Below, in pieces: positions 1-5,898 of a stretch of DNA of 8,636 nucleotides; position 1 is the stretch's first letter; each line of letters begins with the position of its first letter. This stretch comes from Planctomycetota bacterium (lineage in GTDB: Bacteria > Planctomycetota > Brocadiia > SM23-32), in assembly GCA_018400625.1 (NCBI GenBank), contig JAGYMJ010000411.1, forward strand, positions 1-8,636, read 5' to 3'. The notes beneath the pieces are model-generated. The model had not been told where the DNA came from. It did no database searches and saw only the letters and a program-made list of their open reading frames with translations. The position numbers were made by a program, and so were the translations under genes.

Positions 1-51
1 GAGGGGCGGGCAGGGCGCATTTACTACGGTCTATAAATTCGATACTTAGCA

Positions 52-115
52 TTTAATCTTCACTCCACCGGCACAAGGCACGGTGGGGATGCCACGTGGT
101 TCTCTGAACACTTAC
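52..115 (-). repeat. Dispersed hairpin repeat, copy A (left edge)
   Basis: Read on the minus strand from 115, this segment begins GTAAGTGTTCAGAGAACC and matches the repeat at 8589-8636 at 40 of 48 positions without gaps. It contains a hairpin, on the plus strand CCACCG (65-70) pairing with CGGTGG (81-86), extended by GC (71-72) with GC (78-79) and a bulged A at 80. The end at 115 is clear because it matches the GTAAG terminus of the other copies. The other end is uncertain. I place it near 52, where TTTAATCTTCACT loosely resembles (9 of 13) the reverse complement of the far terminus of the 4722-4804 copy. The 8-bp flanks for these ends do not match, so a target duplication is not supported here. 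Confidence 0.6.
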
Positions 116-140
116 ATGCATTGTACGTTTTTGTTTCTTA

Positions 141-192
141 TTTATCAAACTCTTGATAAATTTACCAAAGTGACCTATAATATTTATAGGTC
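141..192. promoter_or_regulatory. Two palindromic putative operators over the first promoter
   Basis: Two perfect inverted repeats lie side by side. The first is TTTATCAA (141-148), four bases, TTGATAAA (153-160), and its right arm contains the -35 hexamer. The second is GACCTATAA (172-180), three bases, TTATAGGTC (184-192), and it contains the -10 hexamer and reaches about +5. Neither is followed by a T-tract, so they do not look like terminators. The position fits repressor binding sites that would occlude RNA polymerase. The half-sites differ, so two regulators or unrelated palindromes are possible. No family consensus known to me fits; the first has the FNR half-sites in inverted order (ATCAA-N4-TTGAT), so it is not an FNR box. 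The second resembles the palindrome at 8533-8549. Confidence 0.5.
153..181 (+). promoter_or_regulatory. Sigma70-type promoter for the zinc-ribbon/lipoprotein/xerD operon
   Basis: TTGATA (153-158) and a consensus TATAAT (176-181) are separated by exactly 17 bases. Transcription should start near 188, giving a leader of about 108 nt before the ATG at 296. The downstream genes are closely packed on the same strand, so this is probably the operon promoter. The leader holds a small palindrome (TTACCT, C, AGGTAA at 260-272) just before the ribosome binding site. I see no recognisable riboswitch in it. Confidence 0.75.
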
Positions 193-295
193 GTTTCCAC
201 GATGTTGTCTTGAAGGTCTTTGATTATTCAACAGCCTATGATTAATGCACTTCGGGAGTTTACCTCAGGTAATCAACTGTTCAGGGAGGATGTTC

Positions 296-796
296 ATGAT
301 AGTGGTAAGTTGCAAGGGATGCGGCAAAGAATATAAGCTAAGCGCGGATAAGGCCGGTAAATACGGCAAATGCAAGAAATGTGGTTCGATAATCCATGTT
401 CCTGATCAACCAGTACTGGCAGCAGACAAAGATCGGGAGGAGGTTCCGTTCAATCTTGCGATTTCTGATGTTGTGCCTTCTGCCGACGAATATGAAATAC
501 TGGGCAGATGGAGGGGAGAAAAAAGCCAGCAAACAGCATCATTTAATGTTGACCGGCCGTGGCATATCAATTCCCTTATAGAGGGCGAATTCCTCAGTTT
601 TTTTGCCGTAACCGTTGAAACAAAAAGACGGCGCGATACGCTTTCAAGACCCATTAATGAGCACCATATTGACGGACGGAAAAAGATCGAGAAAGATATT
701 TTTGAGACGGGGAAGGATTTATTTCTTGATATTACCACAGGCGGGCCTTCCAGTGTGAAATGGTTCATCATTGTTTATACGGCAAAGGAGCAATAA
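296..796 (+). CDS. Zinc-ribbon domain protein, function unknown
   Basis: I do not recognise a characterised homologue. The 166-residue protein opens with a four-cysteine ribbon, C6-x2-C9 and C26-x2-C29, in a KGCGKEYKL...CKKCG context. This resembles the MJ0042-type zinc finger found at the N-terminus of many proteins from Planctomycetes-like and related bacteria. Residues about 37-65 look like a flexible linker. The remainder (about 66-166) alternates strand-like segments and ends in a Trp-containing strand (VKWFIIVYTA), suggesting a small beta-rich domain. There is no signal peptide or membrane segment, so it is probably cytoplasmic. I chose the ATG at 296 because AGGGAGG (283-289) sits six bases before it. 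The ATG at 290 touches that ribosome binding site and the one at 245 has none. The next gene starts 20 bp after the stop, so the two are likely co-transcribed. Confidence 0.75.
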   Translation: MIVVSCKGCGKEYKLSADKAGKYGKCKKCGSIIHVPDQPVLAADKDREEVPFNLAISDVVPSADEYEILGRWRGEKSQQTASFNVDRPWHINSLIEGEFLSFFAVTVETKRRRDTLSRPINEHHIDGRKKIEKDIFETGKDLFLDITTGGPSSVKWFIIVYTAKEQ

Positions 797-816
797 TTTT
801 TTAAGGAGGCTGACGG

Positions 817-1230
817 ATGGAGAGATATGTGTTGATTTGCTTGATTTCTCTATGTCTCGCTCTATTCGGTTGTGATGAAAATAATACCGTTTCAACTGAA
901 GAGAGCGAACAGATGTCTGAACTGGCCAATGATGATGTAAGAGAAACGTCTGAAACAAGAGAAAGGCCTGAAACGCGGGAGGAAGAAAGGGAGAAGCAGG
1001 GAGGATATATAGGGATTGTCGTAAGGTCGCCCCGAAGTACGGAAGAGAAAATGGCCATTACGAACATAAAAAACCAATTGAATCAGTATAAGGCCCTGCA
1101 TGGCCGGTTGCCGGAATCGCTTGAAGCCCTCAAAAAATGGACGGGCGGCCCCTTGCCGAAGCTGCCCGACGGGGTTGAATACAATTACGATCCCGAAACC
1201 GGAGATGTAAAACTTTCGGAAGCGCAATAG
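817..1230 (+). CDS. Predicted lipoprotein with pseudopilin-like C-terminal segment
   Basis: The 137-residue product starts with a short positive n-region, a hydrophobic stretch (about 4-18) and the lipobox LFGC, so Cys19 should be lipidated after signal peptidase II cleavage. Asp20 follows the cysteine; in E. coli an Asp at +2 keeps lipoproteins in the inner membrane, though this rule may not apply here. Residues about 25-60 are a Glu/Arg/Thr-rich low-complexity tether. Residues about 78-137 (KNQLNQYKALHGRLPESLEAL, then LPDGVEYNYDPETGDVKL, quoted as two pieces) resemble the helix-plus-turn of type II secretion pseudopilins and related proteins. It lacks the pseudopilin N-terminal methylation helix, so it is not itself a pilin. 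AAGGAGG (803-809) lies seven bases before the ATG, which fixes the start. The stop codon lies 9 bp before the recombinase gene. Its function is unknown. Confidence 0.75.
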   Translation: MERYVLICLISLCLALFGCDENNTVSTEESEQMSELANDDVRETSETRERPETREEEREKQGGYIGIVVRSPRSTEEKMAITNIKNQLNQYKALHGRLPESLEALKKWTGGPLPKLPDGVEYNYDPETGDVKLSEAQ

Positions 1231-1239
1231 GAAATTATT

Positions 1240-2136
1240 ATGACGGAATGTGAAGATTATCTTGAATTTTTTCTTGATTATTGCGCATCGGAGTGCGGGC
1301 TCAGCAATAACACTATTCATGCTTACAGAACAGACATCATCAGGTTTTTAGAGCATATGCAGTTCAAAGCATCTTCTGATCTGGAAAACCTATCGGTCAC
1401 TGATATTGTCAATTATGTTGATGCAGCACGCCGCCGGGGGCTCTCTCCTAACTCGGTATGGCGTTCGGTAGTATCGATAAGGATGTTCTTCCGTTTTCTG
1501 AAACTTGAGGGGTATGTTGAGAATGATGCCACGGAACTTTTCGGCACGCCAAGGCTTTGGCGCAAAATTCCCGAAGTCCTTTCCGAAAAACAGGTTGAAG
1601 AACTCCTCAACGCGCCCGATGAGGCCAAACCGTTCGAGGCAAGGGACAAAGCAATATTAGAAGTCCTGTATGCCACCGGCGCTCGGGCGTCAGAAATATG
1701 CGGGCTGAATGTGGGCAGTGTCAATGAAAAATACGGCTTTATACGCTGTTTCGGGAAGAGGCGCAAGGAGCGTTTAATTCCTATAGGACGCTCCGCCTTA
1801 AAAGCATTGCGGCATTATGAGATGAAGGTGCGTCCTCAACTGGCATGCCTGCAGACAGAAGACGCGCTTTTCCTGACCAAAAGCGGACGGAGAATTGACA
1901 GGAGCCTCGTCTGGAGGGTCGTAAAAAAATACTCCGTCCGGATAGGATTCGGCAATGAAATCTATCCTCATATGCTTCGCCACAGTTTCGCCACACATCT
2001 GCTGTCCGGGGGGGCCGATCTGAGAGCTATTCAGATGATGCTCGGGCACAGTGATATCTCCACGACGGAGATCTATAGCCATGTGGATCGAGGCCGGCTT
2101 GAAGCTCATCATGCAAAATTTCATCCCAGGGCTTAG
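1240..2136 (+). CDS. xerD: Site-specific tyrosine recombinase XerD
   Basis: This 298-residue protein has the usual XerC/XerD length and two domains: an N-terminal SAM-like core-binding domain (about 4-90) and the catalytic domain (about 107-290). All catalytic residues are visible: Arg149 (TGAR), Lys173 (GKRRKER), His244 and Arg247 (HMLRHSFATHLL), His270 (LGHSDISTTEIYSHV) and the nucleophile Tyr279. The C-terminus ends in FHPRA, close to the HHPRA ending of E. coli XerD, so I prefer XerD over XerC. In the known family XerC and XerD act together at dif sites to resolve chromosome dimers; I see no dif site here. The start follows the lipoprotein stop by 9 bp, with AGGAAA (1229-1234) as a modest ribosome binding site. 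No integrase-type context (attachment site, phage genes) is present, so it looks like a housekeeping enzyme in an unusual operon. Confidence 0.9.
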   Translation: MTECEDYLEFFLDYCASECGLSNNTIHAYRTDIIRFLEHMQFKASSDLENLSVTDIVNYVDAARRRGLSPNSVWRSVVSIRMFFRFLKLEGYVENDATELFGTPRLWRKIPEVLSEKQVEELLNAPDEAKPFEARDKAILEVLYATGARASEICGLNVGSVNEKYGFIRCFGKRRKERLIPIGRSALKALRHYEMKVRPQLACLQTEDALFLTKSGRRIDRSLVWRVVKKYSVRIGFGNEIYPHMLRHSFATHLLSGGADLRAIQMMLGHSDISTTEIYSHVDRGRLEAHHAKFHPRA

Positions 2137-2252
2137 TATGAGCGCTGTGTTATGGAAGGATAGACGATGATCAATGGAGGATCCGCCGAAATCTTTAAAA
2201 ATCCTTACCTCTGAAAGGTGAATTTCTACGGTTCTTATCGGGAGACTCAAGA

Positions 2253-3197
2253 ATGAAAGTTTTTCTAAAATTTATGTGTGCTGTGAGTGCTGCAATTTTT
2301 GCCCTGGTTCCTGCTGAATCTCAAGCTTGCTGGGGACACCGCCCCATGGCGATGGGCGGGGTGTTCACGGCATTGGCTGATGATGCGAATGTGGCCTACT
2401 GGAATGTCGCGGGCTCGCCCTGGATGGAAGGTATTGAAATGGGTGTTACGATGAAACCGTATGGGTGGGGAGAGTGGTTTCCACGCGATATTCCAGGAAA
2501 TACTTATACACATACATTCAACCTCGCGGGACCGATCCCGGATATTGAAGGGCTCGGTTTCGGGGTGGCCATGGCCGAAAGCAGCGGTCTATCATGGATG
2601 ATCAAAACTTCGTTAGGCTATGAAATCATGGAGAATATCGCTGTCGGTGTGGGATTTAATATGTGGTATAGAAACGACTGGGAAGAACTGGGCCGGGACC
2701 AGGACTGGCCGAGCCGATACGACTACCAGATCCAGATGGATGCACTGTGGAGGATATATCGGGATGAAGATATCCAATTATCCGTCGGATTCCATACCGA
2801 ACGTTTCTGGGATATAAGAACATTTACGCGAAAAGACGAAGGCTTTTTAAGGGCTCTTAATTTCAGACCGGCGGCCGCAATGACTTTCTTTCGGGACGAA
2901 AACAATGCGATCCAGGAGGTCAATCTTGTTGCCGGATTTTATGATTTTTTCGACAATTTCGGTGCCGGAGCGTTTTCCATGGGAGCTGAAGCCTGGCTCC
3001 TTGACAAAACGCTGGCCTTAAGAATGGGCGGCTACAACATGGGGTCGGACTTCGGCGGATTAAGGACATTCGGGATCGGCTACCGTCCGGTGGACAAGGT
3101 GGAGTTGGGATATACGCTCATGTTTCCGTTCCATACCAGCGGAGCTCCTTTTGACCAGACCGCAACCCATACGATTGGGGCGACTTACAATTTTTAA
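2253..3197 (+). CDS. Predicted outer-membrane beta-barrel protein (PorV/UPF0164-like)
   Basis: The 314-residue product has a clear signal peptide (KVFLKF, a hydrophobic core to about 20, and likely signal peptidase I cleavage in ESQA before Cys26). The mature N-terminus carries the motif GGVFTALADDANVAYWNVAG (residues 35-54). This matches the 'G-x-A-x-T-A-x-A-D-D-x-x-A-x-x-W-N-P-A-G' hallmark of the FadL-related PorV/UPF0164 barrel families. Alternating aromatic and polar strands fill the rest, and the protein ends in YNF, a terminal Phe typical of outer-membrane barrels. The ligand or transport role cannot be told from sequence. GGGAG (2240-2244) precedes the ATG by eight bases. It lies 116 bp after xerD, and I found neither a convincing terminator nor a promoter in that gap. 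Cys26 would be the first mature residue, but SQAC is a poor lipobox, so I do not call it a lipoprotein. Confidence 0.8.
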   Translation: MKVFLKFMCAVSAAIFALVPAESQACWGHRPMAMGGVFTALADDANVAYWNVAGSPWMEGIEMGVTMKPYGWGEWFPRDIPGNTYTHTFNLAGPIPDIEGLGFGVAMAESSGLSWMIKTSLGYEIMENIAVGVGFNMWYRNDWEELGRDQDWPSRYDYQIQMDALWRIYRDEDIQLSVGFHTERFWDIRTFTRKDEGFLRALNFRPAAAMTFFRDENNAIQEVNLVAGFYDFFDNFGAGAFSMGAEAWLLDKTLALRMGGYNMGSDFGGLRTFGIGYRPVDKVELGYTLMFPFHTSGAPFDQTATHTIGATYNF

Positions 3198-3261
3198 CCA
3201 GGGGATCGACTAACCTCACATAAGAGACCTGTCAAAGATTTTTTTAATTCCTCAGGTGATT

Positions 3262-4713
3262 ATGATGCATAAAAATAACCTTATACAAATTGATGAATTC
3301 CGATGGGAAGTGGCGAAGAAAGCCAACATGAATGTGCCCGTACGTATGTATGCCGACAGCCAATTAGTGGAGCACATCGCCGAGGAGAATGTCTTGCAGC
3401 AGTCTATCAATGTGGCCTGCCTGCCGGGTATTGTCAAAGCCTCTTTGGCCATGCCGGATGCGCATTGGGGATATGGCTTTCCGATCGGCGGAGTGGCCGC
3501 CTTCGACCCGTTGGAGGGGGGCGTTATATCGCCCGGCGGGATTGGGTATGATATTAATTGCGGCGTGCGAATGATCCGCACCGCTCTGACCGCTGATAAG
3601 GTCAAAGCGCTTATCGATAAACTTGTCAATTCGCTTTACAGCGGTATACCGACCGGTGTGGGCTCCGAAAGGGGCGTAAAAGCCCTCTCGCAGAAGGAAT
3701 TAAGGAAAGTGATGGTGTCCGGTGCACAATGGGCCGTAGAGAACGGATGGGGTACCCGGGAGGATATCCGTCGCACCGAAGACAACGGCTCAATGCAGGG
3801 GGCGGACCCCGACGCCGTGAGCAAGCGGGCAACGCAGCGCGGCATGCCCCAAATGGGGACCCTGGGAAGCGGAAACCATTTCATCGAAATAGACGTGGTG
3901 GATGAGATATACGATGATAAGATCGGCGATGTTTTCGGGCTGGAAGTCGGCTTGATCGTCGTCCAGCTCCACTGCGGTTCCCGGGGCTTTGGACACCAGA
4001 TTTGTAACGATTATCTTAAGGTTATGCAGGATGCCGTCAAAAAATACCAGATATCACTTCCCGACCGGCAGCTTGCCTGCGCACCGCTTGAAAGCCCGGA
4101 AGGGAAGCGTTATTACGGAGCAATGGCGGCCGCTGCCAATTTTGCCTGGTGCAACCGTCAAGTAATCCAGTCCCTCGCCCTGAAATCATTCTCACGTGTT
4201 TTCGGTTCCGACCGCGAGGGGCTCGGATGGCGCCAGATTTATGACGTATGCCATAACATAGCTAAATTTGAAAAACATACCTATGATGGCGTAGAAAAGA
4301 CATTTTGCGTGCATAGAAAGGGAGCTACCCGCGCATTCGCTCCGGGACGCCCCGAAGTTCCTGAAGTTTATTCCTCTCTCGGACAGCCCGTCCTGATCCC
4401 CGGAGATATGGGAACAGCATCTTTTCTGCACTTAGGCACACAAAGAGCAATGGAAGAAACCTGGGGCAGTACGTGTCATGGCGCCGGGCGTGCTATGGGG
4501 CGTAAAGCGGCGGTGAGAGAATCGAAAGGGCGAAACATACAGCAGGAGATGCGAGACAGAGGCGTCACCGTGCGCTCGCGCGGGAAAAAAACTATGGCCG
4601 AAGAAATGCCCTATGCGTATAAAAATATAGACGCCGTAGTGAACGTTATGCATGAGGCCGGTATCACCAGAAAGATTGCCCGATTCAAACCGTTAGGGGT
4701 GGTTAAAGGCTAA
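3262..4713 (+). CDS. rtcB: RNA-splicing ligase RtcB
   Basis: RtcB joins RNA 2',3'-cyclic phosphate or 3'-phosphate ends to 5'-OH ends using GTP and Mn2+, with a histidine-guanylate intermediate. It serves tRNA splicing in archaea and RNA repair in bacteria. This copy is the long form, 483 residues, close to the 481 of Pyrococcus RtcB. Known active-site residues are all present: Asp97 and Cys100 (GYDINCGVR), Asn205, His206 and Glu209 (GSGNHFIEI), His237 (QLHCGSRGFGH), His331 (CHNIAKFEKH), the guanylated His406 (STCHGAGRAMGR) and the C-terminal Lys482 (KPLGVVKG). Starts are ambiguous: GTG 3256, ATG 3262 or ATG 3265. AGGTGAT (3254-3260) matches the anti-Shine-Dalgarno sequence and overlaps the GTG, so one of the two ATGs is more likely. 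Archease, its usual activator, is not in this window. The gene is followed by the repeat at 4722 and then amrS. Confidence 0.96.
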   Translation: MMHKNNLIQIDEFRWEVAKKANMNVPVRMYADSQLVEHIAEENVLQQSINVACLPGIVKASLAMPDAHWGYGFPIGGVAAFDPLEGGVISPGGIGYDINCGVRMIRTALTADKVKALIDKLVNSLYSGIPTGVGSERGVKALSQKELRKVMVSGAQWAVENGWGTREDIRRTEDNGSMQGADPDAVSKRATQRGMPQMGTLGSGNHFIEIDVVDEIYDDKIGDVFGLEVGLIVVQLHCGSRGFGHQICNDYLKVMQDAVKKYQISLPDRQLACAPLESPEGKRYYGAMAAAANFAWCNRQVIQSLALKSFSRVFGSDREGLGWRQIYDVCHNIAKFEKHTYDGVEKTFCVHRKGATRAFAPGRPEVPEVYSSLGQPVLIPGDMGTASFLHLGTQRAMEETWGSTCHGAGRAMGRKAAVRESKGRNIQQEMRDRGVTVRSRGKKTMAEEMPYAYKNIDAVVNVMHEAGITRKIARFKPLGVVKG

Positions 4714-4721
4714 CAGCATTC

Positions 4722-4804
4722 GTAAGTCCTCAGTGAACCCCGTTGATTGGGGGTTCCTGCCGCCGGGCTTGTCCCGGTGGTAACGTGTTTCACTGAATAT
4801 TTAC
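4722..4804. repeat. MITE-like element with IS66-like termini, copy B
   Basis: This 83-bp element between rtcB and amrS begins GTAAGTCCTCAGTGAA (4722-4737) and ends TTCACTGAATATTTAC (4789-4804), an inverted pair matching at 13 of 16 positions. Inside are two potential hairpins: CCCC (4738-4741) with GGGG (4749-4752), and a GC-rich stem CCGCCGGG (4760-4767) with CCCGGTGG (4773-4780). The 8-bp flanks CAGCATTC and AAGCATAT share AGCAT in register, consistent with a decayed 8-bp target duplication. GTAA ends and 8-bp duplications are known features of the IS66 family, so a non-autonomous derivative is a reasonable inference. There is no coding capacity. Its first 22 bases are identical to 8589-8610. 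It starts just 8 bp after the rtcB stop codon. Confidence 0.7.
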
Positions 4805-4825
4805 AAGCATATTTCATTCCGTTGG

Positions 4826-4838
4826 ATGACGACGTCAT
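4826..4838. promoter_or_regulatory. Palindrome upstream of amrS
   Basis: ATGACG (4826-4831), one base, CGTCAT (4833-4838) form a perfect inverted repeat, followed by another TGACG half-site at 4840-4844. It ends just before the amrS ribosome binding site (GGGGGAG, 4843-4849). A one-base loop makes an RNA hairpin with full arms impossible, so a protein-binding site is the likelier reading. No promoter hexamers were convincing around it. At 13 bp it could be chance. Confidence 0.3.
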
Positions 4839-4853
4839 TGACGGGGGAGAGCC

Positions 4854-5849
4854 ATGAAAAAAGAAGCGCTTTATTATGAAAAACTGAATGATTCTGACGT
4901 TAAATGCCTGTTGTGTCCTCACCAGTGCCTGATAAAGAGCGGTAAAAGCGGCTTCTGTCGGGTACGCTATAATTCCCGCGGTGTGCTCGAAGCCACAACC
5001 TATGGTCTTGTCTCTGCGGCAGGTATGGACCCCATAGAAAAAAAACCGCTCTATCATTTTTATCCGGGTTCGATGATCCTCTCGTTGGGTCAGGCCGGCT
5101 GCTCATTTCACTGTGATTTCTGCCAGAACTATCACATGCTGAACCCCGCCGATATACCGCTAAAAGAACTTTCCCCGGAAGATGCGGTAAAAATGGCTGA
5201 TCAAAGGCGTTCCGACGCCATAGCTTATACATATAATGAGCCGTGGGTCGGATATGAATACGTTCTCGATACCGCTGAAACGGCCCACGCGGAAGGTCTT
5301 AAAAACGTACTGGTCACCAATGGATATTACATGCAGGAACCTTTCGAAAATCTGGCCCCTTTCATCGATGCGATGAATATCGACCTGAAGAGTATCAGGG
5401 ACGATTTTTACAAAACAGTCTCTCATGGAGAACTGGCGCCGGTCAAACGTACTATTGAACGGGCGCTTGATTCAGGCATACACATAGAACTGACCAACCT
5501 GCTTATCACTAACTGTAACGATTCCCCGGACGATATCAGAAAATTGGTGGAATACATCGCCGGGCTTGACCCAAAAATTCCGCTGCATCTGTCGCGCTAC
5601 CATCCCGCCTATAAAATGACGGCCCCCCCAACACCCCAGTCCACCTTATCGACGGCTTATCGCATAGCGAGTGATGCTCTGAATTATGTTTACCTGGGCA
5701 ATGTGGCAGGCAGGGAAGGCACAGATACTTTCTGTCCGAAATGTGACGCTTTGCTTGTAAGCCGCAGCGGCTTTTCGGCCCGACGGCATTCGCTCGATGC
5801 CGGGAAATGCACAGAGTGTGGTGAAAGAGTAAATTTCGTGATGGAATAA
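4854..5849 (+). CDS. amrS: AmmeMemoRadiSam system radical SAM enzyme AmrS
   Basis: The 331-residue protein is a radical S-adenosylmethionine enzyme related to pyruvate formate-lyase activases. The 4Fe-4S motif C83-x3-C87-x2-C90 sits in GCSFHCDFCQNY. The N-terminal cysteine cluster (C18, C21, C25, C35, in CLLCPHQC...GFCRVR) is characteristic of the AmrS family. The TIM-barrel core follows (AYTYNEP 124-130, VTNGYY 154-159, MNIDLKS 174-180, SRYHP 247-251). A C-terminal zinc-ribbon-like module (C294, C297, C319, C322) completes it. In many genomes AmrS occurs with AMMECR1-like AmrA and MEMO-like AmrB; I do not know an established reaction, and neither partner is here. GGGGGAG (4843-4849) supports the ATG. 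It lies downstream of rtcB, separated by the 83-bp repeat, and its TAA runs into the A-tract of the terminator shared with ahcY. Confidence 0.92.
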   Translation: MKKEALYYEKLNDSDVKCLLCPHQCLIKSGKSGFCRVRYNSRGVLEATTYGLVSAAGMDPIEKKPLYHFYPGSMILSLGQAGCSFHCDFCQNYHMLNPADIPLKELSPEDAVKMADQRRSDAIAYTYNEPWVGYEYVLDTAETAHAEGLKNVLVTNGYYMQEPFENLAPFIDAMNIDLKSIRDDFYKTVSHGELAPVKRTIERALDSGIHIELTNLLITNCNDSPDDIRKLVEYIAGLDPKIPLHLSRYHPAYKMTAPPTPQSTLSTAYRIASDALNYVYLGNVAGREGTDTFCPKCDALLVSRSGFSARRHSLDAGKCTECGERVNFVME

Positions 5850-5852
5850 AAA

Positions 5853-5880
5853 AAGGGCAGGGAAATTATTCCCTGCCCTT
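5853..5880 (-). terminator. Intrinsic terminator of the metK-ahcY operon
   Basis: AAGGGCAGGGAA (5853-5864) pairs perfectly with TTCCCTGCCCTT (5869-5880) around the loop ATTA, a 12-bp stem. On the minus strand the hairpin is followed by a run of T (complement of the seven A at 5848-5854), so it is a classical rho-independent terminator 18 bp after the ahcY stop codon. On the plus strand only two T follow, so termination of amrS transcripts here would be weaker, though the hairpin may still protect the 3' end. It separates two convergent operons. Confidence 0.92.
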
Positions 5881-5898
5881 GAGATGCTTCCCATTAAC

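Noticed and set aside
245..295. Upstream starts (ATG 245, ATG 290) for the zinc-ribbon gene
   Set aside because: ATG 245 has no ribosome binding site and ATG 290 abuts AGGGAGG. ATG 296 has ideal spacing and begins just before the ribbon.
1240..2136. Recombinase as integrase of a mobile island
   Set aside because: Length, XerD-like C-terminus and lack of attachment repeats or cargo genes fit a chromosomal XerD better.
2167..2214. 15-codon reading frame after xerD with GGAAGGA upstream (2154-2160)
   Set aside because: The spacing is good, but the peptide is very short, unrecognised, and could easily arise by chance. Ribosome profiling or conservation would be needed.
3239..3245. Seven-T run before rtcB as a terminator of the barrel gene
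   Set aside because: No stable GC-rich hairpin precedes it; only 3- to 5-bp pairings are possible.
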